Assembly: GCF_013177295.1 (NCBI RefSeq)
Contig: NZ_CP053642.1
Span: 186,001 to 250,000 of the forward strand
Source of the DNA: Actinomyces marmotae
Lineage (GTDB): Bacteria > Actinomycetota > Actinomycetes > Actinomycetales > Actinomycetaceae
Length of the DNA stretch: 64,000 nt
Direction: 5' to 3'
Shown here: piece after piece, positions 16,416 through 24,453 of the stretch
Numbering within the stretch: the first letter of the stretch is position 1
Layout of the letters: each line of letters opens with the position of its first letter
The notes under the pieces: generated by a model
The model's database searches: none
The model's input: only the letters and a program-made list of their open reading frames with translations
Told to the model about the DNA's origin: nothing
Program-made: the position numbers and the translations under genes

Positions 16416-17197
16416 CCCTGGGTCCCGGCGCCCGCCCCGCCCGGGCCCGCCGCGCGCTCGGAGCGCTCCTGGGCCTCAGTGGGCTTGAGGACGTAGCCCA
16501 CGCCGCGCATCGTGTGGATCATCGGCTCGCGGCCCTTGTCGATCTTGCGGCGCAGGTAGGAGATGTAGAGCTCGACGATATTCGCCTGGCCCCCGAAGTC
16601 GTAGTTCCACACCCGGTCCAGGATCTGGGGCTTGGACAGCACGCGGCGGGGATTGCGCATGAGGAAGCGCAGCAACTCGAACTCGGTGGCGGTCAGGCGG
16701 ATCTCGGTGTCGCCGCGCCAGACCTCGTGGGAGTCCTCATCCATGCGCAGGTCGCCGACCGCCAGGATGTTGGCCGGCTCGGCGGTCGAGGCCCCGGAGC
16801 GGCGCAGCAGGGCGCGCAGCCGGGCCACCACCTCCTCCAGGGAGAAGGGCTTGGTGACGTAGTCGTCGCCCCCGGCGGTCAGGCCGGCCACGCGGTCCTC
16901 GACCGCGTCCTTGGCGGTCAGGAACAGCACGGGGACGCCCGGGGTGTGGTCGTGGATGCGGCGCATGACCTCCAGCCCGTCGAAGTCGGGCAGCATGATG
17001 TCCAGGACGACGACGTCCGGCTGGATCTCCTTGGCGGCGCGCACCGCGGCCACGCCCGTGGAGGCGGTCGTCACCTCCCAGCCCTCGTAGCGCAGGGCGG
17101 AGGCCAGGAGATCGGCGAGCATCTGCTCATCGTCGACGACGAGGACGCGGACCGGTGAGCCATCGGATCGGGTCAAGGTCTCGGCGGGAGTACTCAT
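16412..17197 (-). CDS. OmpR/PhoB-family response regulator
   Basis: The 261-residue regulator has a receiver domain (acidic pair Asp22-Asp23, phosphoacceptor Asp66 in LDIMLPD, Lys116 in VTKPF) and a winged-helix DNA-binding domain ending in TMRGVGYVLKP. A Gly/Ala-rich tail follows. It is co-transcribed with the downstream kinase and divergent from the PAS genes at 17336 and 18215, which are candidate targets or sensory partners. GGAAGGAG is present about 14 nt before the ATG. Confidence 0.95.
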   Translation of the reverse strand: MSTPAETLTRSDGSPVRVLVVDDEQMLADLLASALRYEGWEVTTASTGVAAVRAAKEIQPDVVVLDIMLPDFDGLEVMRRIHDHTPGVPVLFLTAKDAVEDRVAGLTAGGDDYVTKPFSLEEVVARLRALLRRSGASTAEPANILAVGDLRMDEDSHEVWRGDTEIRLTATEFELLRFLMRNPRRVLSKPQILDRVWNYDFGGQANIVELYISYLRRKIDKGREPMIHTMRGVGYVLKPTEAQERSERAAGPGGAGAGTQG

Positions 17198-17288
17198 ATC
17201 GCCTATCCAACACTCCTTCCCTGTGTCTGCGCTGTGAAACTGTGGCCATTTCCAGGATGACTCAGGCTGTCCTCACTTGAAGTGAATC

Positions 17289-17311
17289 GGGCTTCGATGG
17301 AATCGAAGCCC
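17289..17311. promoter_or_regulatory. 10-bp inverted repeat upstream of PAS pseudogene
   Basis: GGGCTTCGAT and ATCGAAGCCC form a perfect inverted repeat with a GGA loop, 25 bp before the GTG start of the PAS pseudogene and about 90 bp from the divergent response regulator. It could be an operator for that regulator or a leader hairpin; both are inference. Confidence 0.45.
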
Positions 17312-17335
17312 TACACCCTGACGGAAGTGACTCCA

Positions 17336-18024
17336 GTGGAAACGACCATCGGGAACCGCCGCTACTTCGACGCCGAGGACGTGTTCTTCTCTTCGACAGA
17401 TGACAAAGGCGTCATTCGCGCCGCGAATGAGACATTCCTTCAGAGGTCTACGGACGGGTGCGCGCCGTCGAGCGAGAGCGAATGGACTCGGGCGCCAACC
17501 GCCGCGAGGGGGCCGAGGGCCCCGCGGCCGAGATCCTGGGCGGGGCTCGCCGCGTCGAGGCCTCCAGCGACAGCCTCGTGGACCGCATCGGGGACTTCCG
17601 GGAGGTCGTCTCCTCCCTGGGGGCCTGGCTCGACGGCGCGGAGTCCATCCGAGACCGCGCCCAGCGCGCCGCCGCCCTGGTACGGACTTTGGCCAGTGAG
17701 GATCCGGAGTCCTCCGCGCCCGGGTTGGCTGAGCGGATCATCGAGCGCTGCGAGCGGGCCGCCACCGCCGTGACCGGTCTGAAGGATTCCGTGGCCTCCT
17801 TCGCCGATGCCATGGAGTCGATGGCCTTCAGCGCCGCGCTCATCCGCCTGCACACCCTCGTGCTGGGTGCCTACGCCGCCTCCGTTGTCGACGGGGCTGA
17901 GGCCGACGAATCCCTCGCCATGCATGAGCTCGTGCACAGCCTTGAGGCCGACCTGAGCACCGACGACGAGGCCCTGGGCGGCGCCATTGAGCCGATACGG
18001 GCCGCTCTCGCCGCGCTCAACTAG
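17336..18024 (+). pseudogene. Aer-like PAS protein, inactivated by out-of-frame deletion
   Basis: The first part (GTG 17336) reads VETTIGNRRYFDAEDVFFS, closely matching the start of the intact paralog at 18215. Near position 17443 the match continues in another frame as VYGRVRAVERER, equal to AYRRVRARERE of the paralog, and runs to the stop at 18024. Equivalent positions are 17381 and 18260 before the junction but 17443 and 18575 after it. The copy therefore lacks a net 253 nt, about 84 codons plus one base, removing the PAS core and shifting frame. The 3' part remains open for 189 codons from a GTG at 17458 and could still be expressed. Confidence 0.8.
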
Positions 18025-18214
18025 GCGCTGCGCCGTCGAGCGGTGATCCTCGTGACGGCGCCCGCACCGCTTCGATAACGATTCGGTAGCAGTGTTGAGG
18101 GGTTTTGCCGGATACTGTGTCTGAAAAGCGACCTTCGTTGGTAGGTTTCTGCTGGTCGGCGGCTTCCCGTGCGCGTCGGCTTCCTCCCTGGGATAGCAGC
18201 AAAGGACATCTACG

Positions 18215-19561
18215 TTGGAATCGCAGATCGGCTACGAGAGATTCTTTGACCCTGAGGACATCTTCTTCTCGACCACCGGCCCCAAGGGCGTCATCCGCCG
18301 CACGAATCGGACCTTCGACTCCCTGTCGCGCTACTCGCGTGACCGCCTCCAGCGCGCGCCGCACAACATCGTCCGCCACCTGGATATGCCCGCGGGCCTG
18401 TTCAAACTCATGTGGGATGACCTGGGCGCCGGGCGGCCCGTGAGCGCCTATGTCCTCAACCGCGCCGCCGACGGCGTCGACTACCGCGTCTTCGCCACCA
18501 TCGTCCCGATCCGTGACGGCTTCCTCTCCGTGCGCACCAAGCCCCTGCGCGAGGGCGCCCAGCGCGCCATCGAGGAGGCCTACCGCCGCGTGCGGGCCCG
18601 TGAGCGCGAGTTCGCCGGCCGGGGCGCCTCCCGCTCCCAGATTGGCGAGATGGGTGCCGCCGAGCTCGCCGCCGAGCTGGCCGGCCTGGGCTACCCCGCG
18701 CTTATCGACGCCACCCGCGCCCTCCTGCCCGCGGAGGTCAGCGCCCTGGTCTCCCAGGGCGTGCGCGTCCCGGACTCCACTGGCGTGAGCGGGCCCGTCG
18801 CCGACATCCTGCGCGCCGCCGCGGACCTCGAGCGCTCCACCAACCGCCTCGTCTTCCAGCTCGAGGAGTACCTCAGGCTCTTGGGCTCCCTGGAGGCAAC
18901 GAGGGACTCGATGCTCCGGGTCGCCGAGCGCGTCGAGCTCACCGGCCGGGTCCTGGGAGCCCAGGCCCGCACCTCCTGGCAGCGCACGCGCAGCGACGAG
19001 ATCGCCGAGCGCGTCGTCGAGCTGGCCGGCCAGGCCGCCCCCGCCCTGCGGGCGCTGCCGAGGCGGATGAGCGCGGCCCGGGACGGCGTCCTCGACCTGC
19101 GCTTCTCAGTGGCCCTCATGCGGCTCATGACCCTCATGGTCGGGCGCTTCTCCCGCTCGATCCTCGACGGCAGTGAGGAGGACCCGATCGGCTCCATCTC
19201 CGACCTGTGCGAGGCCCTGCACTCCGTCGTCGGCGCCATGGACGCCGTCTGCGCCCGCGCCCGCCAGGCCGCGGAGACCCTCGACGCCGATCTGCGCGTC
19301 GTCACCCCTCAGATCGATCGGATCACCCGCCGCACCCGCCAGTGGGTGGATGACAAGGCCGCGACGCGCGCCGTGACCCCGGCCGACACCATCGACCAGG
19401 ACATGCTGGAGGTCCGCTCCTTCGCCCAGCAGGGCGCGCCCGAGGTGCGGCCGATGGCGGCGCTGGCCGCCGAGTGCCGCACGATCGACCTCCCCTTCGA
19501 CTCCGCCGCCGCCCATCAGCTCATCGGCTCCATCATCACCGCGCTCGGCCAGCTGTCCTGA
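18215..19561 (+). CDS. Aer-like PAS-domain protein
   Basis: The 448-residue protein starts at TTG 18215, with AAAGGA 8 nt upstream and homology to the paralog beginning at the same point. Residues 10-110 form an Aer-type PAS domain: FFSTTGPKGVIRRTNRTFD, APHNIVRHLDMPAGLFK and the end strand DGFLSVRTKPL. The rest is mainly helical with no chemoreceptor signalling hairpin. In aerotaxis receptors this PAS domain binds FAD and senses redox state. No chemotaxis gene is seen here, so the output is unknown; the neighbouring kinase/regulator pair is a possible partner. Confidence 0.75.
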   Translation: MESQIGYERFFDPEDIFFSTTGPKGVIRRTNRTFDSLSRYSRDRLQRAPHNIVRHLDMPAGLFKLMWDDLGAGRPVSAYVLNRAADGVDYRVFATIVPIRDGFLSVRTKPLREGAQRAIEEAYRRVRAREREFAGRGASRSQIGEMGAAELAAELAGLGYPALIDATRALLPAEVSALVSQGVRVPDSTGVSGPVADILRAAADLERSTNRLVFQLEEYLRLLGSLEATRDSMLRVAERVELTGRVLGAQARTSWQRTRSDEIAERVVELAGQAAPALRALPRRMSAARDGVLDLRFSVALMRLMTLMVGRFSRSILDGSEEDPIGSISDLCEALHSVVGAMDAVCARARQAAETLDADLRVVTPQIDRITRRTRQWVDDKAATRAVTPADTIDQDMLEVRSFAQQGAPEVRPMAALAAECRTIDLPFDSAAAHQLIGSIITALGQLS

Positions 19562-19703
19562 CCCCGGGCGGTCCGCCGGCCGGGCGGGGAGCGCCGGGCG
19601 CCGATGGGTTAGAGTCGGCTCGGGCGCCCGCAAGGGGCGTCGAGGTTGTGCCGTCCGCTGCTGCGCGCGCGGCGGTTTCCCAACGTCGCAGGAAGGTTCC
19701 CCC

Positions 19704-22628
19704 GTGCCCCGCAAGCTCGTCATCGTCGAGTCCCCCAACAAGGTCCGCTCGATCGCCGGATACCTGGGCCCCGATTTCGATGTTGAGGCCTCCGTGGGCC
19801 ATATCCGCGACCTCGCCCAGCCCTCCGAGCTGCCGGCGGCGGAGAAGAAGGGCCCCTACGGGCGCTTCGCCGTCGACGTCGAGGACGGGTTCAAGCCGTA
19901 CTACGTCGTCAACCCCGACAAGAAGAAGACCGTCACCCAGCTCAAGAAGGCCCTCAAGGAGGCCGACGAGCTCTATCTGGCCACCGACGACGACCGCGAG
20001 GGCGAGGCCATCGCCTGGCACCTCCTGGAGGTCCTCAAGCCCAAGGTGCCGGTCAAGCGCATGACCTTCACCGAGATCACCAAGGAGGCGGTCACCCGCG
20101 CCCTGGACTCCACGCGGGACATCGACTCCCACCGCGTGGACGCCCAGGAGACCCGCCGCATCCTCGACCGGCTCGTCGGCTACGAGGTCAGCCCCGTCCT
20201 GTGGCGCAAGGTCCGCGCGGGCCTGTCCGCCGGGCGCGTGCAGTCCGTGGCCACCCGCCTCGTGGTGGAGCGCGAGCGCGAGCGCATGGCCTTCGTGCCC
20301 GCCGGCTACTGGGGCGTTGAGGCCCGCCTGAGCACGGGCCTGGGCGGGCTCGATGAGGCCGCTCGCGCCGAGGGCTCCTTCACCGCCCGCCTGGCCGCTC
20401 TCGACGGGCGCCGCGTGGCCACCGGGCGCGACTTCACCGACGGCGGCGAGCTGACGGCGTCGGCCCGCAAGGCGAGCACCGTCCACCTCCACGAGGGCGC
20501 GGCCAAGGCCATCGCCGAGGCCGTCATGCGCGCCGTCCCACGCGTGGCCGAGGTGGAGGAGAAGCCCTACAAGCGGCGTCCCGCCGCTCCCTTCACCACC
20601 TCCACCCTCCAGCAGGAGGCCTCCCGCAAGCTCCGCATGAACCCGCGTGAGACCATGCGCGTGGCGCAGGGCCTGTACGAGAACGGCTTCATCACCTACA
20701 TGCGCACCGACTCCACGGTGCTCTCCGGCCAGGCCGTGGCCGCCGCCCGCGCGCAGGTCGCCGAGCTCTACGGGCCCGAGTACGTGCCCGCCAAGCCGCG
20801 CGTCTACGCCGCGAAGACCAAGGGCGCCCAGGAGGCCCACGAGGCCATCCGGCCCGCTGGAGACCACTTCCGCACCCCCGCGCAGGTCAGCGGCGAGCTC
20901 AGCGGCGCGCAGTTCCGCCTCTACGAGCTCATCTGGAAGCGGACCGTCGCCTCGCAGATGGCCGACGCCGTCGGCTCCACCGCGACCGTCCGCGTGGAGG
21001 TGCCCCTGGCGCCCGCCGATGGCGGCTCGCGCGACTCCGGGCACACCTTCTCCACCGCGTCCCTCACCGCCTCGGGCACCGTCATCACCTTCCGCGGATT
21101 CCTGGCCGCCTACGAGGAGGGGCGCGACGCCGAGCGCTACTCCGAGGCCGTCGCGGGCAGTGCCGGTGAGGCCGTGAGCGGCGGCGAGGCTGGCGGCGCG
21201 GGCGCTGCGGGCGCTGGGGCCGGCGGTGGGGGCGCGCAGTCGCGCGAGGCGCGCCTGCCCGCCATGATCGCCGGGCAGGAACTCGCGGCCCTCGGCGCCG
21301 AGGCCGCCGGGCACGAGACCACGCCGCCCCCGCGCTACACCGAGGCCTCCTTGGTCAAGGCCCTGGAGGAGCGCGAGATCGGCCGCCCCTCCACTTACGC
21401 CGCCACCATGTCCACCATCTCCGATCGCGGCTACGTCGATCACCGGGGACAGGCCCTCGTGCCCACGTGGCTGGCCTTCGCCGTCACCCGCCTGCTGGAG
21501 GAGAACTTCGCCGAGTTGGTGGACTACGACTTCACCGCCTCCATGGAGGCCGACCTCGACCGCATCGCCGCCGGGGAGGCCGACCGGGTCGCTTGGCTGG
21601 CCCGCTTCTACTTCGGGGCGGACGGGGCGGGGTCTGCGGGGGCTGCGCGGGCCGCTGGGAGCGCCGGGGGAGCGGGCCAGGATGGCGAGCGCGGCCTGCG
21701 CGCCATGCTCGACACCCTCGGCGAGATCGATGCCCGGGCCATCAATTCCGTGCCGATCGGCGAGGGCATGACCCTGCGCGTGGGCCGCTACGGCCCTTAC
21801 CTGGAGTCCGACGACGGCAAGCGCGCCAACGTGCCCGCCGACCTCGCCCCGGATGAGCTGACCGTTGAGCGCGCCCGTGAGCTCTTCGCCCGCGCCGCCG
21901 ACGACGGCCGCGAGCTCGGCGTCGACCCGTCCACCGGCCACACGATCATCGCCAAGGACGGGCGCTACGGGCCCTACGTCACTGAGGTGCTGCCCGCCCC
22001 GGAGGGCGGGGCCGACGCGGAGGAGGCGTCGTCGTCGGGGGCGAAGAAGAAGCGGACCACGAAGAAGGCTGCCGGGCCCAAGCCGCGCACGGCGAGCCTG
22101 CTGAAGTCCATGGACCTGTCCACCGTCACCCTGGAGCAGGCGCTCGACCTGCTGAGCCTGCCGCGCGTGGTGGGCCAGGACGCCGAGGGCGTGGACATCA
22201 CCGCGCAGAACGGGCGCTTCGGGCCGTACCTGAAGAAGGGGACGGACTCGCGCTCCCTGGCCACCGAGGAGCAGATCTTCACGGTCACCCTGGAGGAGGC
22301 GCTCGCGCTCTTCGCCCAGCCCAAGACCCGCCGCGGCCAGGCCGCCGCGCGCGGGCCCCTGCGCGAGCTCGGCACGGACCCGGCCACCGGCAAGCCCGTG
22401 GTCATCAAGGATGGGCGCTTCGGCCCTTACTTCACCGATGGCGAGACGAACGTGACGCTGCGCCGGGGTGATGACCCGGCCACCGTCACCCCCGAGCGCG
22501 CCTACGAGCTCCTCGCCGAGAAGCGCGCCAAGGGCCCCGCCAAGAAGCGCGCCACCCGCAAGACCGCCACGAAGAAGACGACGACAGCCAAGAAGAAGTC
22601 CCCCTCCGCCGAGACCGGTCGAAAATAA
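19704..22628 (+). CDS. topA: DNA topoisomerase I
   Basis: The 974-residue type IA topoisomerase starts at GTG with AGGAAGG upstream. The Toprim domain has VIVESPNK and TDDDREGEA (Mg-binding acidic residues); the active-site Tyr is Tyr332 in ITYMRTDS. Several C-terminal topo repeats (DGRYGPYV, NGRFGPYL, DGRFGPYF) replace zinc fingers, as in actinobacteria, and a Lys/Arg/Thr-rich tail follows. It relaxes negative supercoils during transcription and replication. The last codons, ETGRK and the stop, are supplied by the palindromic repeat unit at 22611. Part of the 3' end is duplicated at 23620. Confidence 0.97.
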   Translation: MPRKLVIVESPNKVRSIAGYLGPDFDVEASVGHIRDLAQPSELPAAEKKGPYGRFAVDVEDGFKPYYVVNPDKKKTVTQLKKALKEADELYLATDDDREGEAIAWHLLEVLKPKVPVKRMTFTEITKEAVTRALDSTRDIDSHRVDAQETRRILDRLVGYEVSPVLWRKVRAGLSAGRVQSVATRLVVERERERMAFVPAGYWGVEARLSTGLGGLDEAARAEGSFTARLAALDGRRVATGRDFTDGGELTASARKASTVHLHEGAAKAIAEAVMRAVPRVAEVEEKPYKRRPAAPFTTSTLQQEASRKLRMNPRETMRVAQGLYENGFITYMRTDSTVLSGQAVAAARAQVAELYGPEYVPAKPRVYAAKTKGAQEAHEAIRPAGDHFRTPAQVSGELSGAQFRLYELIWKRTVASQMADAVGSTATVRVEVPLAPADGGSRDSGHTFSTASLTASGTVITFRGFLAAYEEGRDAERYSEAVAGSAGEAVSGGEAGGAGAAGAGAGGGGAQSREARLPAMIAGQELAALGAEAAGHETTPPPRYTEASLVKALEEREIGRPSTYAATMSTISDRGYVDHRGQALVPTWLAFAVTRLLEENFAELVDYDFTASMEADLDRIAAGEADRVAWLARFYFGADGAGSAGAARAAGSAGGAGQDGERGLRAMLDTLGEIDARAINSVPIGEGMTLRVGRYGPYLESDDGKRANVPADLAPDELTVERARELFARAADDGRELGVDPSTGHTIIAKDGRYGPYVTEVLPAPEGGADAEEASSSGAKKKRTTKKAAGPKPRTASLLKSMDLSTVTLEQALDLLSLPRVVGQDAEGVDITAQNGRFGPYLKKGTDSRSLATEEQIFTVTLEEALALFAQPKTRRGQAAARGPLRELGTDPATGKPVVIKDGRFGPYFTDGETNVTLRRGDDPATVTPERAYELLAEKRAKGPAKKRATRKTATKKTTTAKKKSPSAETGRK

Positions 22629-22664
22629 GAGCGAGACCGGTCGAAAATAGGAGCGAGACCGGTC
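22611..22664. repeat. Repeat copy R3: tandem units, left arm of a split palindrome
   Basis: Two 22-bp units (22611-22632 and 22633-22654) and a 10-bp remnant (22655-22664) run head to tail, each starting GAGACCGGTCG. The first unit has AAAATAAGAGC and the second AAAATAGGAGC. The first unit contains the topA stop codon (TAA). The matching right arm is not adjacent but lies at 23684-23739 in inverted orientation, about 1 kb away. Confidence 0.9.
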
Positions 22665-23683
22665 CTCGCGAGGGTGCGCACGAGTGCGGCTGGGCGAGCA
22701 ACGGCATGGAGGCGCTCACCGGAAAGCCGTCAACGAGCCGTTCCACGGGCAGCTACAGCGCGGCCGGCCTCAAGGTGGGACTTCGACGGGGGCACGCCGT
22801 CGCGCTCAGTTCGCAAGGGGACCCTTGGCCGCCCTGGGATGAGAATCCTCTGCACGACGACCACCCCAAGGACTCGAAGGGCAACGAGTTGCTGGACCGG
22901 CTGGAGTGTAGTGCTGTTCTCGGTGGAGACCGGAGGCGCCAAGGTGCAGGTCTGGTCGGCTGATGAATCCGGTGAGGTTGTGAGTGAGTTTCTTGAGGAT
23001 GGATGGTACGAGCGGTGTGGTTGGCTCCTGCACCGTCGCCGTGCTGGAGACCCACCCTGGTTGGTCCGGGCGTGCGCCGGGCAGCCAGACCGGCTGGGCG
23101 CTGCTGCACATCAGCTGTCCGCCTCATCCCACCACCAGCCCCAACGAGACGGCCACGACCGGTGCGAGCGCGAGGCCATCCGCCACCCCCGGCGCCACCA
23201 CGGACAAGGGCTGACCGGACCGCCTCCACCGGCCGCCTCACCCCGGACCTGACGACGCCGCTGACTTCCCGGGCGGGCATCACCGTCTCCCCGGCACGCT
23301 GCAATGAGCCGGGCGTCCTCGCCGGCGGCTCCACGGTCGTCAGCGGCGACGACGGCGTGGTGACGAACAACGGTCAGTCCTCGGTGATCAACGACCGTTA
23401 CGGTGCAGGCCTCTACGCCGACAGGTCGGTGTCCATCATCAACAACGGCGACGGCACAGCGCTGGTCGTCTCGCCGACCGGGAACCGCACCGTGAAGGCT
23501 GAGCCGCTGCCCAAGGCGCCGCGCGTGGGACGCTTCCCCAGCATCGATGCCGCCAAGCCGATCGAGTCCTGCGGAACGGTCGTCACCCTCACCGATGGTC
23601 TCCTGTTGCCGCCCTCCGGGACGCTGCGCCGGGGGTGATGACCCGGCCACCATCACGCCCGAGCGCGCCACGCGCTCCTCACC
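22665..23683 (+). pseudogene. Decayed segment: OmpA-type lipoprotein remnant
   Basis: About 1 kb between the two arms of a split repeat has no intact gene. Plus-strand frame fragments can be read: VLFSVETGGAKVQVWSADES around 22920, and from about 23260 to 23617 a longer piece containing GGSTVVSGDDGVVTNNGQSS, SIINNGDGTALVV and PIESCGTVVTLTDG. The last piece resembles the segment just before the OmpA domain in actinobacterial OmpA-family lipoproteins. The OmpA domain itself is missing; after TLTDGLL the sequence switches into a copy of the topA 3' end. Frames change several times, so this is a relic. The family assignment is from memory of such proteins. Confidence 0.5.
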
Positions 23684-23687
23684 GAGA
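23620..23687 (+). repeat. Partial duplicate of the topA 3' end
   Basis: 68 nt here align with topA 22454-22521. Both begin GACGCTGCGCCGGGG and share TGATGACCCGGCCACC, with one inserted base, one deleted base and about six substitutions. The copy runs directly into the repeat arm at 23684. It sits at the right end of the decayed segment and is not part of an intact gene. Confidence 0.85.
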
Positions 23688-23739
23688 CCGGTCTCGCTCT
23701 TAATTTCGACCGGTCTCGCTCCTATTTTCGACCGGTCTC
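23684..23739. repeat. Repeat copy R4: right arm of the split palindrome
   Basis: On the minus strand, two units run head to tail (23739-23718 and 23717-23696) and end in a GAGACCGGTC remnant, mirroring the arm at 22611-22664. The unit next to tetR contains the tetR stop codon (TAG); the other has a TTAAGAGC variant. A GAGACCGGTCTC palindrome is formed at 23684-23695. Confidence 0.9.
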
Positions 23740-24327
23740 GGCGAGGGCGCGGACGAGGGCGGCCGCGGTCTCGCGCACGTCGCGGCGCTCGGACAGCGCG
23801 GTGACGACGGCGCCGTCCACGACCGCGATGATGATCTCGGCCGAGTAGCGCAGCGAGAAGCTCTCCGCGATGCGGCTGATGGCGGCGTTGAGCCGCTGGC
23901 GCCCCTCGCGGTAGGCCGACCCGACTGGCGCCGAGGCCCCGGCGGAGATCAGCTGGAGGTAGTGGCCCAGGTACGGGCCCTTCTCGGGCAGGGTGGCGCG
24001 CAGCAGGAACTCGATCCGCTCATCGAGGCCGGGTCGCTCCTCCAGGGCCTCGACGGCGTCGGCCACCCGCTCCGCGCGCGCGGCCCACAGGCTGATGTTG
24101 AGCAGGCCGGCCTGGTGGAGGAGATCGTCAAGGCCGTCGAAGTAGTACGTGGTGGCCGACAGTGAGCACCCGGCGCGCTGGGCCACGGCCCGATGAGTGA
24201 CCTCCTTCGGGCCGGATTCGCGGATGATGGCGGCCGCGGCGTCGATAATCGCCTGCCTGCGGGCCTCCCCCTTGGCAGTCGACGCCTTCTCCCGCCGGTC
24301 ACTGGTCGTTTCCACGGCGCTGCACAT
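23722..24327 (-). CDS. TetR-family transcriptional regulator
   Basis: The 201-residue protein has an N-terminal TetR helix-turn-helix (RQAIIDAAAAIIRESG, then THRAVAQRAGCSLSATTYYF) and a ligand-binding C-terminal domain. The start at ATG 24327 lies 6 nt after TATCGT on the minus strand, so the mRNA is probably leaderless. A palindrome ACGGCGCCGT (24348-24357) lies just upstream, inside the predicted promoter, and could serve autoregulation. The C-terminus ETGRK and the stop come from the palindromic repeat. It follows the transporter genes of the arginine region and may control them; this is inference from position. Confidence 0.9.
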   Translation of the reverse strand: MCSAVETTSDRREKASTAKGEARRQAIIDAAAAIIRESGPKEVTHRAVAQRAGCSLSATTYYFDGLDDLLHQAGLLNISLWAARAERVADAVEALEERPGLDERIEFLLRATLPEKGPYLGHYLQLISAGASAPVGSAYREGRQRLNAAISRIAESFSLRYSAEIIIAVVDGAVVTALSERRDVRETAAALVRALAETGRK

Positions 24328-24347
24328 GCTGACACGATAAGGCCAAA

Positions 24348-24357
24348 ACGGCGCCGT
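24348..24357. promoter_or_regulatory. Possible tetR autoregulatory operator
   Basis: ACGGCGCCGT is a perfect 10-bp palindrome located 8 bp upstream of the TATCGT hexamer (24334-24339, minus strand) that precedes the leaderless tetR start. Its place between -10 and -35 would suit repression. Short GC palindromes are common here, so support is weak. Confidence 0.3.
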
Positions 24358-24453
24358 GGGGATGTGAATCCAGATGACGGCGTGTGAGTCGGCCCCAGGA
24401 GCCGCGAGATCTCGCGCCCGCTGGCCGTCCGCCGTCGGCGGGGGCGAGGCCGC

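Noticed and set aside
19536..21941. An 800-codon open frame on the minus strand across topA
   Set aside because: It is the complement of a conserved gene; high GC leaves few stops. The translation is Gly/Ala/His-rich and has no domain.
22611..22664. Tandem 22-bp direct repeats that could suggest a CRISPR array
   Set aside because: The units abut without spacers, there are only two and a half of them, the mirror copy lies in inverted orientation, and no cas gene is present.
22674..23252. A possible intact 192-codon gene after topA
   Set aside because: Composition changes along its length, recognisable fragments sit in several frames, and it has no ribosome site; it is better read as decayed DNA.
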